64,000 nucleotides of DNA from Malus domestica (Eukaryota > Streptophyta > Magnoliopsida > Rosales > Rosaceae), in contig NC_091665.1 of the NCBI RefSeq assembly GCF_042453785.1, positions 29,560,501-29,624,500 of the forward strand, read 5' to 3'. Every line of letters starts with the position of its first letter. Within the stretch, counting starts at the first letter, position 1. Below the pieces are notes generated by a model that ran no database searches, was not told where the DNA came from, and saw only the letters and a program-made list of their open reading frames with translations. The translations under genes and the position numbers were made by a program. This document shows, piece by piece, positions 1-11,028 of this stretch.

Positions 1-1610
1 TGCTGCACTACATGTGATGAATTGGCTTGGTAAAGGTTCTAAATTTGAACCCACATAAGCCACTGAAGCCATTACGAGGGCATCCCTCCGATCCTACTGC
101 CCAAAAAATGATGAAATTGCTGTCTTGGAGAAGAAGCTTGGGTACCAATCTTCGGTGAACCTCTGAGCAAAAACTAGGTGCTAGATATTGTTACCAGGTT
201 TGCACTTGATATTTTCTTCAGATTTTAGTCATTTTTTACCTGTTGAATATTTTGACAGAGGCTTCAGTTTCTTGGCGACTCGGTGTTGGATGTGCTATCC
301 GGGACAGTTGACAGACTTGCAATCAGCTGCTGTTTGTAATAAAAACTTTACCGGAGCTGCTGCGAGAAAAAGCCTTCACCAGCATCTTCAACATTGCTCC
401 GGGTTACTTCTGAGTCATATCGCAAGAGTATGAGAAGTTGTGTACTGCTGAAGCTCTGAACACCACCATCCTACTCGAAGACCCGAAAGTAAACCTCTTA
501 GTTCTTTGCGACTTAAACTCTAAACAGTTAGCTGTTTGTGTTAATCTGAAGTTACGTTAATAACTACGAAGTGTTTATTGCAGGTTCTTGGGGACATGGT
601 GGAAAGCATAGCAGGGGCAATAAACATGGACAGCAATCTCGACCTTAACAAAGTATGGAGGGTGTTTAAATAACTATTATCTCCGATCGTGACCCCTTCC
701 ACTCTGCAATTACACCTGCTGCGTGAATCGAGCAAGTTATGTGGTTCTATTGGGTACTTTGTGAAAGAAACTTGTAATAAAGAGGATTCAATGGAGCATG
801 TGGAAATGACTTTGCAGCTGGAAGATGGTCTTTTGGTTGGGAGCAGGTACAATCGGAGCAGCAAAGCTGCTAAACAGCAAGAAGCTCGTCAACTTTCGAA
901 GGAGCTCCAGGGTTGCCGTTCCTTGTCTAAAAGGAGAAAACTTGATTCCGACCACATAGATGAGCTATCTTCCGAAGTCATGCAGATTGAACCCTGCAGC
1001 CAACTGACTGATGTTGTTCATTCTTCAGAGCCAATCAGTCGAATCGAATCATCATCTGCAGAGTCGAGAACAAGTCCTGCCCCGACCAATTTTGATTCCA
1101 ACCAAGTCTACAGTCACAACACTGCATCCCCAATTTGCCTGGTTAGTGAACGATTGAATCAACTTATTACGATGCTCACGATTACCCTTGTTTTCTCCCA
1201 TTTTCATTTACATGCTATCATTCTTGTTTACAGCTATGGCTTCGATCAGCACGAGGAAAGGAGAAGCTCGGATTTCTCTCTTTGAGCTGTGTAAGGTAAT
1301 GCAGTGGCCGATGCCTACATTCAAAATAACAAAGCAAAAATCGAGGTGATTCGAATCAACCAAACTGCACTCAAAGTGTTCTCTTTTCCGAGGGGCTAAC
1401 TAACTAGTGTCATCCTAGTGCAGAACTCCGATTAAATTCGGAGAGGGCTCTGAAAAGAGAATGGGTTCAACAGCTACGCATGGGAATTAAGTTTGCAGAC
1501 ACCAAACTTTGGCACTGTTGTATGCAGAGGAGATCCTAGAGCTGATAATAAGAGTTCATATGACTCTGCAGTAGTTGCCCCTTACAAGCTTCAACGACAG
1601 TGAAAACTTA
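1..1610 (+). pseudogene. Dicer-like (DCL4-type) 3' end, decayed
   Basis: Dicer-like proteins cut double-stranded RNA into small RNAs. Conceptual translation gives pieces of the second RNase III domain and the C-terminal dsRNA-binding region: an LEKKLGY segment near 135, RLQFLGDSVLDVL near 260-295, LTDLQSAAVCNKNF and LHQHLQHCSGLLLS at 310-420, LGDMVESIAGAI after a splice-like acceptor near 583, SPIVTP and SLGYF-type dsRBD sequence from 680, and a second dsRBD-like end (ELCKVMQWPMPTF) near 1280-1320. The reading frame is broken. A frameshift with missing residues follows the LGDSVLDVL motif, a TAA interrupts the segment at about 670, and there are further stops near 425 and 1490. Two dsRBD-like blocks favour DCL4 over DCL2, but the paralogue assignment is from memory. 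The 5' part lies outside the window, so the gene could be long or only a fragment. Confidence 0.7.
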
Positions 1611-1626
1611 CAATTGGGTGCTCTTG

Positions 1627-2153
1627 AGGGGTGAGCATTGGCTGGGTTGGTTGGGTTGGTCTCTCCAGCCCGTTCGCCAACCCAATAGGTTTGGGTTGAC
1701 ATTATTAAAATCCATTTTCACCCAAGAAAATAGGCAAACCAACCCACCCAAACCATTTTATGACGGGTAGATAGTTCTGTGGGTTGGAATTATTACTTTT
1801 TTTCTTATACTGAAGTGTATATGAACGACAAATAATCCAAAATAGATGTCATAGTAGGCTTAAATCATGTGAATTTTGTGTTGTAGGATCATTATTTGGT
1901 ACTTGATACTTAAATTGCATCATTTTGACTGAAGTATAAATAAACAAGTGTGCTTAAGAATTGACCATCTTTAGTACATGTATGTTTAAGAATTGTTCGA
2001 TATTCGGGGCGGATCAATTTCAATCAGGTTAATAATAATACTTCAACCTAACCAACCTGTTCAACGAGTGGTCAGATTTGTACCCGAAAATGAATGTTTA
2101 AAACCCAACCCTCAGTTGTGTTGGTCGGTAAACTCACTAAAGCGCCCACCCCT
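1627..2153. mobile_element. Putative hAT-like MITE
   Basis: The segment starts aggggtgagc and ends in the imperfect inverted counterpart gcgcccacccct. Between them are degenerate repeats of a GGTTGGGTT motif and their complements, and no coding potential. This end sequence resembles short non-autonomous hAT-type elements in plants. No clean 8-bp target duplication is visible, so the boundaries are tentative. Confidence 0.35.
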
Positions 2154-2673
2154 AGATGGTTAGCAAATAATGTACAGAATCAATAGACATTGTAGATGTA
2201 AAATCTGCTTTTGTAAATTCTCTATTGGTATAAAATTCAAAAGGGTCAAGTATTATACTGTATCACAATGAAAAGGGGGAAAGAAAGAGAGAAAAATGGT
2301 CATACTATGTACATAAACACCAAGAAGGTTATAAACACGCTTTTCTTCGCTGTAAAGATGAGTTCCGTGACCCCGATCAACAGCTTTATTCTCTTTACTC
2401 TTCATTCTCTCAATAGCTACTATCAATTGCCAATTACCAAAAACCTGCACCGGAAAAAAGAGATTAGAACGAGATTTTGTGTGCTTGTGCACACAAGGAC
2501 AAGCGTGAGAGTGAGAGAGTCAATAATATTGGACGGGAGAGACAAGTCACCTTAAATGACAAGCCCATTAAAATTGGCTCAGTGAACTCGGATGTGGTAA
2601 TATTTGCATTTGTGAGTGAACAGGCATTGTTGGCCAGCAATATCAGTGGACTCTTGTCCCAAGAAACTGGCAT

Positions 2674-5600
2674 TCATCTTCCTGGGTCGTGGTCGTAACT
2701 GCAACTTCTTGGCCAACATGAGTTTGATCCCTGCAATTGAGAAAGCCTGATGTTAACGGTATATTCAAGTTGTGCCAGCGACATAAACGAGTTGTATGAA
2801 TTCCTATCCAACCGCATGCAGGTAAAAGGAGGTTACAAATTCCAATCCACGTTAATAAACTACATTCAACTTTATTTCTAAAGGTGATAGGAACTTACGG
2901 TTAAACTGTCGTCTTTTAAACTTTTCAGCGACTTAGAAAGCTCCACTTGCTTTGATGCAGTTGCGAACAATGCCTGAAAGAAAAGCTCTTGGATTTAGTA
3001 GCCGACTCTAATACGACAGAAAGAAACCTTACTGGTACATACTTCAAAATAACCCATGGTTACAAGAAAGAAGGTTGACTTACTTTCTTTGTCTTCTGTA
3101 AGTCGTACTCTATAGATTTAATGCGATTTAAAGATTCGTGAAGCATGTCTTCTTTCTCTTGAGGAATTTTAGTAGGTTTGTTTGTCAAATTGGTAACCAA
3201 TCCTTCTAACTGCTGCAGCCTCTGCCAGAGGGGGCCTACATCTATTCCCTGTGAATTCTGTTGTTCCTGAGAACTTGGATTTTCAACTGGCAGAGGTTTG
3301 AATCGTGTTTTTAAGCAGCTATCTGAATAACATGCTGCAAATATCCTCCCTAACATTGGGAATACGAGATATATGCCTGTTAATATTTTGAGTATGAGGT
3401 GAACGGTTAAACTCGCTACATGTGGAATGGATGTCTTCAGCGACCTTCTTGGGGTGAAGTTAATGGGTGAATCACCTGTCAAGAACAAAAACTTGAATTA
3501 GAAATTTCCAAGTCTGAGGCATGAAAAGAAAACTGCCAGGCACTACATCACGAGTAAATATACGAAGCTTGATAATTGACCGATGATCACCTACTTTTTA
3601 AACTTGAGTTAGCAACTTCCATTCTTCCTGCAGTACTGCCTGATTCAATGGGTGAATCACCTGTCAAGAACAAAAACTTGAATTAGAAATTTCCAAGTCT
3701 GAGGCATGAAAAGAAAACTGCCAGGCACTACATCACGAGTAAATATACGAAGCTTGATAATTGACCAATGATCACCTACTTTTTAAACTTGAGTTAGCAA
3801 CTTCCATTCTTCCTGCAGTACTGCCTGATTCAACTAGGCTGCAGGGAGATGCAGCAGACTCAGTTGCCCTCTCCTGAGACAAATCAGACGAAATATAGAG
3901 GACGAAAAGTTAGAAACTGATTGATATTTTATCATGTGACTGGATATAAACCTAGCCACGATCGTAAGTAAAATTTTAACTTTAGTAAGGTATATAGATG
4001 CTAATAATAAAGTAGCTATTAGAGATGCATTCAGTAGTTAAGTGAAAGGAGATGACACCCAAGAAAAGAGAACTTCAGAAAATTTACTTCGTCAGAGTTA
4101 GACTTTGATAGCTGCAAGAAGGCAGAAGTACTTGACCTCATTTCTGATCTTGACTCAGCTGCAGATACTATTTCACTATCTGTAATCTGCAAAGTAAACC
4201 CAAGCAATGTGAAATATGATACATGGGTACAAGGTAATAAGAACAGTATCCATTGAAGGTTTGGCTTAAGTCACCTTAGAGGTAAGCAGCTTGATTCCGA
4301 CATCGTCACCATCAGAACCTTTGATTTTCCTCAGGTGCATTGTTTCTCCAACGTGTACCAGCTGCAAACAGAAGTCAAATGAGTAGGGAAACTGGCAAGA
4401 AAACCCCCAATATTCAGCCTATTAACCCAAACTACTGTTAACCCACTAGAATCATACTTTCATTATTTCTGGATCATTCCAGGGTCCCTTTCCAGACCTA
4501 AGGCACCCGCCTTCATTTGGACACGAGCAAGTTCCCCCAAGGAAATCCGGAAGTTGGCTGTTTAAAGAGAAAGTTGCTGAAATAAGTTTCGAAACACGAA
4601 CCAAAAGTTCCGACAGCCATTATATTCATTAAAAAATCGAACTAATTTATCAAATAGTAAGAAATCCCAACCTCAAGTCTATGATTTCCAAAAGCTTGTT
4701 TTGAAATCTGTTGCCTAAGACCTGCAGAAGCACTTATTAGTAGTCAATAGTACCTTCAAAATGAAAGCATCAAATGAAAAATATCCACATACATGTATCT
4801 TTCCAGTAGTCCTTGGGTCAAGAAAGCCTTTTGCTGTGTTCCAAAGTAGCTTGAACCCATTACCAGCATTTACCACAAACATTTGATGTAATGTCTGTGG
4901 AGAACAAGCTAGTATCAGAAATCAATAAAAACGATTTCATAAAATGTTATCAGTTGGTTTCAGATAATATTAAATCCACCTCAGGATAGTTATCACCGTC
5001 CATTTTCTGCATGCGCATAACAAGGTCATGTGCAACCTTGCCAAAACTCATCCAGTTCTGCATAATAATAATAATGATAGTAAATTAGGAAAAAGTATAG
5101 TTATTGCAAAAAATACGTATGATACATAGAACTGAACAAATGAAATTGAGACTTAATAAGTTACCATCCCCTGGACATCTAGAATAGTGGTTGTAGAATC
5201 TATATGCTTTTTGGCCGCAATAGAACATGCTGGGAATTTCTCAGCAAAAGCCTTCTCAAAACCCTGGACATGATATTTTAGAAACCGTTCCACTGTGGTG
5301 ACATTCATTAGCTTGCTAGGTTCAACTTTTCCAAGTCTTTCAATATAAAGAGGTCGCCCTGCCTTGTCTACACCATGATAACCATGAGGATAGAAACGCT
5401 GAACCTCTTCATATTCACTGTACACAAAATCCTACAAATTTATCATTGTAACACCTCTATTAGAACTTAGAGAATGAAATGAAATCTCCGCTAAAACAGG
5501 CATTAAAAAGTTCCTCGTGTTTGATATTCTGTAATCTTTACATATTACAGACAAAAGAGTCTTTCTTTATCAAAAGAAATGAGATATAAAAATATATGTA

Positions 5601-6243
5601 TCAGTCGTCCTTCGAAATACTCTTAATAGCATTATACCTTCACAATAGATTCTACTCCATACTCTCTCCTCCAGTTGAGCATTTCTGCCCACATTTGAAA
5701 AGATTTATCAATGTCAAACTTCCTCGCCTTCAAAAATCTGCATAAACACGGCTTAGCTATTAGTAACCAAATCCAAAAAGCTAAAAGGACAATAAAAAAT
5801 ATACACTATCATTGCAGTGAGTCAATCACCTCAGCATTGTATGATAATCATCGAATTGAGCCGGGAGCATATCTTTAGCAACCAATGCATCGCGAAACGT
5901 AATCACAGCTTCTTCCTCCTCAGCATCCCGAGCATTTTCAATTGAAATCGATGCGTAGCGACAATTGGCCACACGCGTGCCACGCTTTCTAGGAGTGTTT
6001 GTTAATCTCAAGGAAGCATTTGTCGTCCTTTTCTTAAGAGATCTGCTCCGAGGTCTCCGCCTCTCGTCCTCGGAGGTTTCGAAATCAAAAGTTCTAGTCT
6101 TTTCGTCTTCTTGCAACGAAATTACTTCTCCTAAAGTTACATATCGAAATGCAGAAAAATGAAAATTTTGGATCAAACATAAATATTAAGATCCGATTTT
6201 TGTATATAATTTTACTGAGGAATCGGATTAATGTACCTGGCAT
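2674..6243 (-). CDS. SEC14/CRAL-TRIO phosphatidylinositol transfer protein with nodulin-type C-terminus (SFH family)
   Basis: Coding exons on the minus strand: 6243-6237, 6130-5830, 5737-5638, 5431-5165, 5057-4980, 4894-4793, 4721-4672, 4557-4458, 4361-4275, 4186-4088, 3873-3780, 3660-3595, 3475-3084, 2973-2899 and 2730-2674. They sum to 625 codons with consistent phases. The start [11 protein letters not shown] is assembled from a 7-nt first coding piece after a non-coding leader exon. Order of parts: basic [13 protein letters not shown] region, CRAL-TRIO N-lobe ([16 protein letters not shown]), the SEC14 lipid-binding fold ([44 protein letters not shown]), linker, a hydrophobic stretch near 3380-3330 and a coiled coil, then a short Cys-containing tail (SCWPRSC). 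SFH proteins exchange PI and PC at membranes and tune phosphoinositide signalling. The exon at 3660-3595 is a tandem duplicate of part of the previous exon. A (GA)n tract lies upstream. Confidence 0.88.
3462..3831. repeat. 185-bp tandem duplication (two copies) inside the SFH gene
   Basis: Copy 1 is 3462-3646 and copy 2 is 3647-3831. By eye they differ at one base (gaccgatg versus gaccaatg). Each copy includes the end of an exon, its GT donor, an intron and the next AG acceptor, so the duplication creates an extra 66-nt exon flanked by valid splice sites. Confidence 0.95.
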
Positions 6244-6799
6244 TGTTGCTAATCGAATCGGATTACAGCTCGAGCTCAGATTACATCTGCATCGAATAAG
6301 ATTAAGAACAGCAAAAACAGAGAAAATCAAATAAATAAATCATCAAATTTACGAATAAAAACCTAAATTTCTTAGAAAATACTCAATAGCTCAAGAAAAC
6401 GACGAAATCTACCAAGATTCTATCACAATCTCCGATAAAACCGGGAAACGGATCCGAAAACAGCATCCAGAAGCGAAAATTCAAAGCCACAAAAAACTTT
6501 AAAAAAAAAAAATTGCATTCGTACCATAAGCTGATCAGGTGATTGAATCGCAAGCGCAACTGCAAATTTCCGGCGAAGCACATTCGCCGGAATCGAGCGC
6601 GGGCGTGGCGGAGAATTTCGGAAAGAATTGAATTGTTGATGCTGCTTCTCTTTCTCTCTCTCTGAGAAATAACAGGTGATGAGAGAGAGAGGAAGAGAAA
6701 GCGAAATGGAGGTTGCTTTCGGATTAAGATGACATTTTTTTCTTAATTGTTTCTCTCTCTAAGCAGCGAACTGTGATTCTGAAGACGAAGAGGCAGAGG

Positions 6800-6801
<2 letters not shown>

Positions 6802-6850
<49 letters not shown>
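6802..6850. repeat. (GA)n microsatellite, about 49 bp
   Basis: Uninterrupted GA dinucleotides just upstream of the SFH gene leader. On the transcribed strand this is a (TC)n pyrimidine tract, common in plant core promoters and 5' UTRs. Confidence 0.95.
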
Positions 6851-6851
<1 letters not shown>

Positions 6852-6869
6852 GACAGAAGGAACGTAGCC

Positions 6870-8785
6870 GAATCGGAGAGGAAGAGAGAGAGGCATGTCG
6901 TTTTCAAAAGCGTTAGAACAAGACGTAGCGTACAACGGCCGCTTTAGCTCCGTCGTCTTTTTTATTTTATTTTTTATTTTATTAACAAAGGGTATTATCT
7001 ATTATCTACCCTAAAAAGAAAGAGTTGAACTTAACCTCACTATATCAGTCTCGACTCAAAAGTTTAAACTTTGTAGGTTGTTGCAATAAGGATAGTTTAA
7101 TTATGCAATTTTCCAAGGTATGTTTAGTAATTTTACACCTAAAAGAATTTGAAATTTCCAAATATCATTCATGAGTAGACTTAACAAACAAGCTGTTTTT
7201 TGTGTTTAGAGTCGTGTTCGACACGTACACAATATGTTAGTTAACATGTCTATCCATTTATTAATAAGACTCATTATGGGCTAAATCGAATTCTATATTT
7301 CTCGTGTCGTTTCGTATTGTATCTAAACTTTTCAGATCAATTTGTGAGACCAAAAATTGTTTTCTTATTGCTAGTGATTTTTTTTGAATTTAACCTAATA
7401 ATAAACGGTATAAAGAGTGTTCGAACTTAAGCATATATGATGAGCGCTTTTAGTTTAACAAATATAATTACATCCAGGTATGCAATTGAGCTATATTTTT
7501 TAAATTTCTATAATTAATAAACTACAATGGTCAAATCGTGACAATCAAAATTTAAGGGCCGAAGTAGAACATTTTATTTTTGGTAGGGTCGAACTACGAG
7601 AACAAAAAACATGTTTTGACCTTTATTTTATTTACTCTTTAGTTTATTGTTGGTTGGCGCCGTTTGTTAACGGGAGACGGAGGAGGGGTTCATTGGTGAT
7701 TAGGTGCTGTAGAGTTTACGCTACGCATGAGGAGACGGAGTTTCGGTGCGTAATATTTGTGTGGGTGCCACGTCATCGTCCACACGGTAGGTGACACGTG
7801 GAGGGGCGTCGGTGATGTGACGGTGCTCTCAATCTCTCAAAATTGGATGCTGATTCGAAAGAATAAGATGCCACGCTTTGGACCGGGAGGGGAAACAAAG
7901 CAAAGGTCGGCCCTCGTGTACCTACTACAACGCACACCTCCCTTTCAAATCTTAACTTTTTGTTGAGTCATTTGTGTAAGAAAGTTCCTCGTATGAAAAT
8001 TCTATTCTATTTTATTGGAGAATTTGCATAAATGCTATTTGAATCTTTACGTTGTTTTAATTTTATTATAGAGATTTGACGTAAAAATAAGTGTCGGCTG
8101 TTGACTAACTGACGTCTTCCTCTTCCTCCTTTATCCGAGCTTGGATTTAATGATTATTTTACATCTTTGTGCAATTTCATCCATCTTTTTGTAATCACGT
8201 GACAAGCACGAGGGTTCTTTTTCAATGACATTTGCATCAGTTCATGAGATTATGGTGTTTGACACCGTTAATTCCATTAGCTTACGCTCAAATTGGCGTC
8301 AACTTTGGTGTAGGTTAAGGGAGTTTATACGATCACACATCGTAATACTGTGCAATAATGAAAATGCATTGAAGAAGGACTATCGCATTTGTCATGTGAC
8401 CATTAGGTGACAACAAAGTAAATAAAAACGAACACAAATTATAGATTAGAATGGTTGTGATACATGTACTTGATGATTGATGATTTGCGGAAATATCATT
8501 TTTTCACTCATGATTTTATAATCCACAACATTTAATGAAAATTAAGATTGCATCTTTTGAAGAAAAAAGTTAACCTTTTTATTTTGTCTAAGTTAAGAAA
8601 GAAAGAATCATTAGTTTTTCTTTCCACTTTTGAACATCTAGAAACGCCCTTTTTACACGTTTAACATCAACCAGCTGATTAGTATATCCTAACAAATAGT
8701 ACCTAACCGCAAGACCTAATAGAGTTGATGTCACGTGGCACATGGAGACAAGGAGTACACGGCCACACAAGTTTCATGGGTAGAA
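6870..8785. other. Intergenic, no gene seen
   Basis: AT-rich sequence with only short ORFs of no recognisable similarity. At 7765-7800 there are G-box/ABRE-like cores (CCACGTCA and CACGTG within 40 bp), which could serve the SFH promoter about 1 kb away. That role is inference. Confidence 0.6.
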
Positions 8786-8789
8786 ACAA

Positions 8790-8995
8790 AGGGAAATAGA
8801 TCATCTACAGATCTCTTCCACAAAGTTCATCAAGTCCATAAATTCAGATCCTAAAAATTTAATTCAACGGTAAAATTATTACAATTTTTAAAGTGAATCC
8901 ATGTTTGTAATCGTTTGATCAAATTTCAATGGTCTGAATTTATAGACTTGATGAACTTAGTGGAAAAGATCTGAAGAAAATCCATTCCCAAACCA
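8790..8995. mobile_element. Hairpin MITE
   Basis: The left arm (cagatctcttccac, then aagttcatcaagtcc, then ataaattcag) is mirrored by the right arm from about 8935 (gaatttatagacttgatgaacttagtggaaaagatctg). The arms are about 45-50 bp with few mismatches, around an AT-rich loop. There is no ORF. Boundaries are approximate and the target duplication is unclear. Confidence 0.6.
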
Positions 8996-11028
8996 AAGGA
9001 GGCCGCTTTTATGCATGTGACATGAAAGGGTGCCAAAATTTTAATATATATACCTTTTGTTTAGATACCAAATAAAGTCATATGATATTTGTCATATTTC
9101 TTATTTATCATCTCTCTCTTTGTTAAGAAAAAATTGAAACAATGGTTCCTGAATTTGACCCTATTAAAGTTTTGGTATCTGAATTTGTCACAATGTTGAG
9201 TAATAGTCTTTTAGATTAACTTTAACACGGTTAGAAATTTCATTCAAAATAAGGGGTTTAGAGAGCTGAAAAAGGGATGAATGTTTTAACAGAGTTACCC
9301 AAAAAGATCGTTGCTCCATATGGCAACAAGTTCATGGGCCAATACTCAGGTAAGTCTTTAATAGTTTGAATTACTCGGTAATCACTTTATATCCATTAAA
9401 TTAGCAAATAAGTAAAAATATTATTTCCTCAATTCAAACCTGATTGTTTATTTTCCGTACTACTGAGTAGTCCGAAATATTGAAGAAAGATTGTCAATAC
9501 TCACATATTTTTAGTTTATGGACCAAACTTCAGACGAAAGTTCATAGACTACAACTCCAATTATCTCTAATATCTCGAAATCACCATGGACATGTACTTC
9601 AAGCGGCTAAGAGTTTTGTCGCCGCACCCACGATGTGTTTGGTTTCCCCTTCTCTCAATATTTTGTTTTGAAAAATATTCTCTCATTCAAACCCAAGTTG
9701 CCTGTTAAACAAACATGTTCTTTGACAGGATCATTGCTCCGAAGATTCTGTCTGTTTTTATTAACCTAGTTTGAGTCAAGTCAAGGAATCAAGGGTGGCA
9801 AAACATGAGACTTAATCTTCATACTTGATCCCTCACCTACCTGGAAGAGTTGTCCTTTTGGATTGTCAAGCTTTGTTTACATTAGTTTCTTTAGAAATAC
9901 TTCCATTTGTCACGGGTCCAACTATCAGAGATTCCCTCTTCACAAATTTCATTTCAATAATTCGAAAAAGACGAGAATCAAACTCTGACCAAGATCATGG
10001 AATAATCATTCTTTACCACTTGAGTTACAAGCCTCCGAAAATATTCTCTGAATAAAGAAAGATTCACCGTTAGTCGGAAACTGTAGCGAAATCTTTCTTA
10101 TTAAGATGATGAAAATGCAATGAGAAAAGTGAGAAGAACATGAGAAGCTAAAAGGACAATCAGTACATCCATCTGCAACCCTCAGGCCCATAAGTTATGG
10201 TGGCTATGATTTGGGGGGGCATTTTCCTTTTCATATCATTTACAAAAGCAAAAACAAGGTGGGACAGATCAGTTGAGGAACATGGTTGTGACTGGTGAAC
10301 CCCCACTTGTTTTTTTTTTTTTTTGTCCAAATTCAAAATTTAATACACACAGCACAAAAGTGATCAAGAGTAGGCAATCGGCAGCTACAATCTAACTACA
10401 GAGCTTTTGTAGTGGGAATACACAAATTGGTTTACAGATTCCTTCCAACCATAGATCAGATTAAAAGGACTTGAAGCAACAAGATTCCGATAAATCACTA
10501 GTCCGGGAATTACTGTACAATTGTACATGCTTTAGGAACTTGTACATTCGAGTGCCTCTGAGGGCGTATTTAGGCAGCGTCTTTTATTCAAACTCACCTG
10601 AAAATGAGATCAATACAATCAGCACTCGTTATTCGGAGAACACAGCAATGGAAATGAAAGCATTATATGATTATGAGCCCAAAACATGGACCTTTCTGTA
10701 TTTCCCTTCTGTCATGGTTCTGTGTATGAGTTCTCATGTGCGCTTGTGTGTGTTACTGTGTTTATAACTAAAGTGATAGCATTCATTGGTTTTGTCTCAA
10801 GTCTAATGACTCCACTGCATCGTTGCATTTTATTTTTGATAGGTGGCGTTTCTGTCTTTATATATGTTAATAAGGGTAGAATAGAAGCAAACCATGTTGC
10901 TTCTTTGATGACGAAATCAAAGTTACAGTACAAACAATGATCCTAGCAGCACAAGACATGGATGATTCTGACAAAAACATGCAATAAGAAGTTAACAATG
11001 TAAAAAGACAATTAGGAAACACTATGAT
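8996..11028. other. Intergenic, no supported gene
   Basis: Small ORFs only (for example around 9480-9671 and 10471-10940), without domain signals. It contains a SINE-like relic (see 9965-10035) and a poly-T tract near 10310-10324. Part of 10200-11028 is probably the 3' UTR and downstream region of the myosin-binding gene. Confidence 0.55.
9965..10035 (-). mobile_element. tRNA-derived SINE-like head
   Basis: On the minus strand the segment reads as a pol III promoter: an A-box-like TAACTCAAGTGG and, about 40 nt later, a B-box-like GAGTTTGATTCTC. The spacing is as in tRNA genes, but no cloverleaf tRNA is evident. It fits the 5' head of an old SINE; the tail was not delimited. Confidence 0.3.

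Noticed and set aside
2579..2730. Alternative SFH C-terminus ending ..YYHIRVH
   Set aside because: Joining it to the upstream exon breaks phase; the in-phase reading ends at 2674 with a family-like SCWPRSC tail.
5965..6162. Plus-strand ORF opposite SFH exon 2
   Set aside because: Antisense shadow of a well-supported coding exon.
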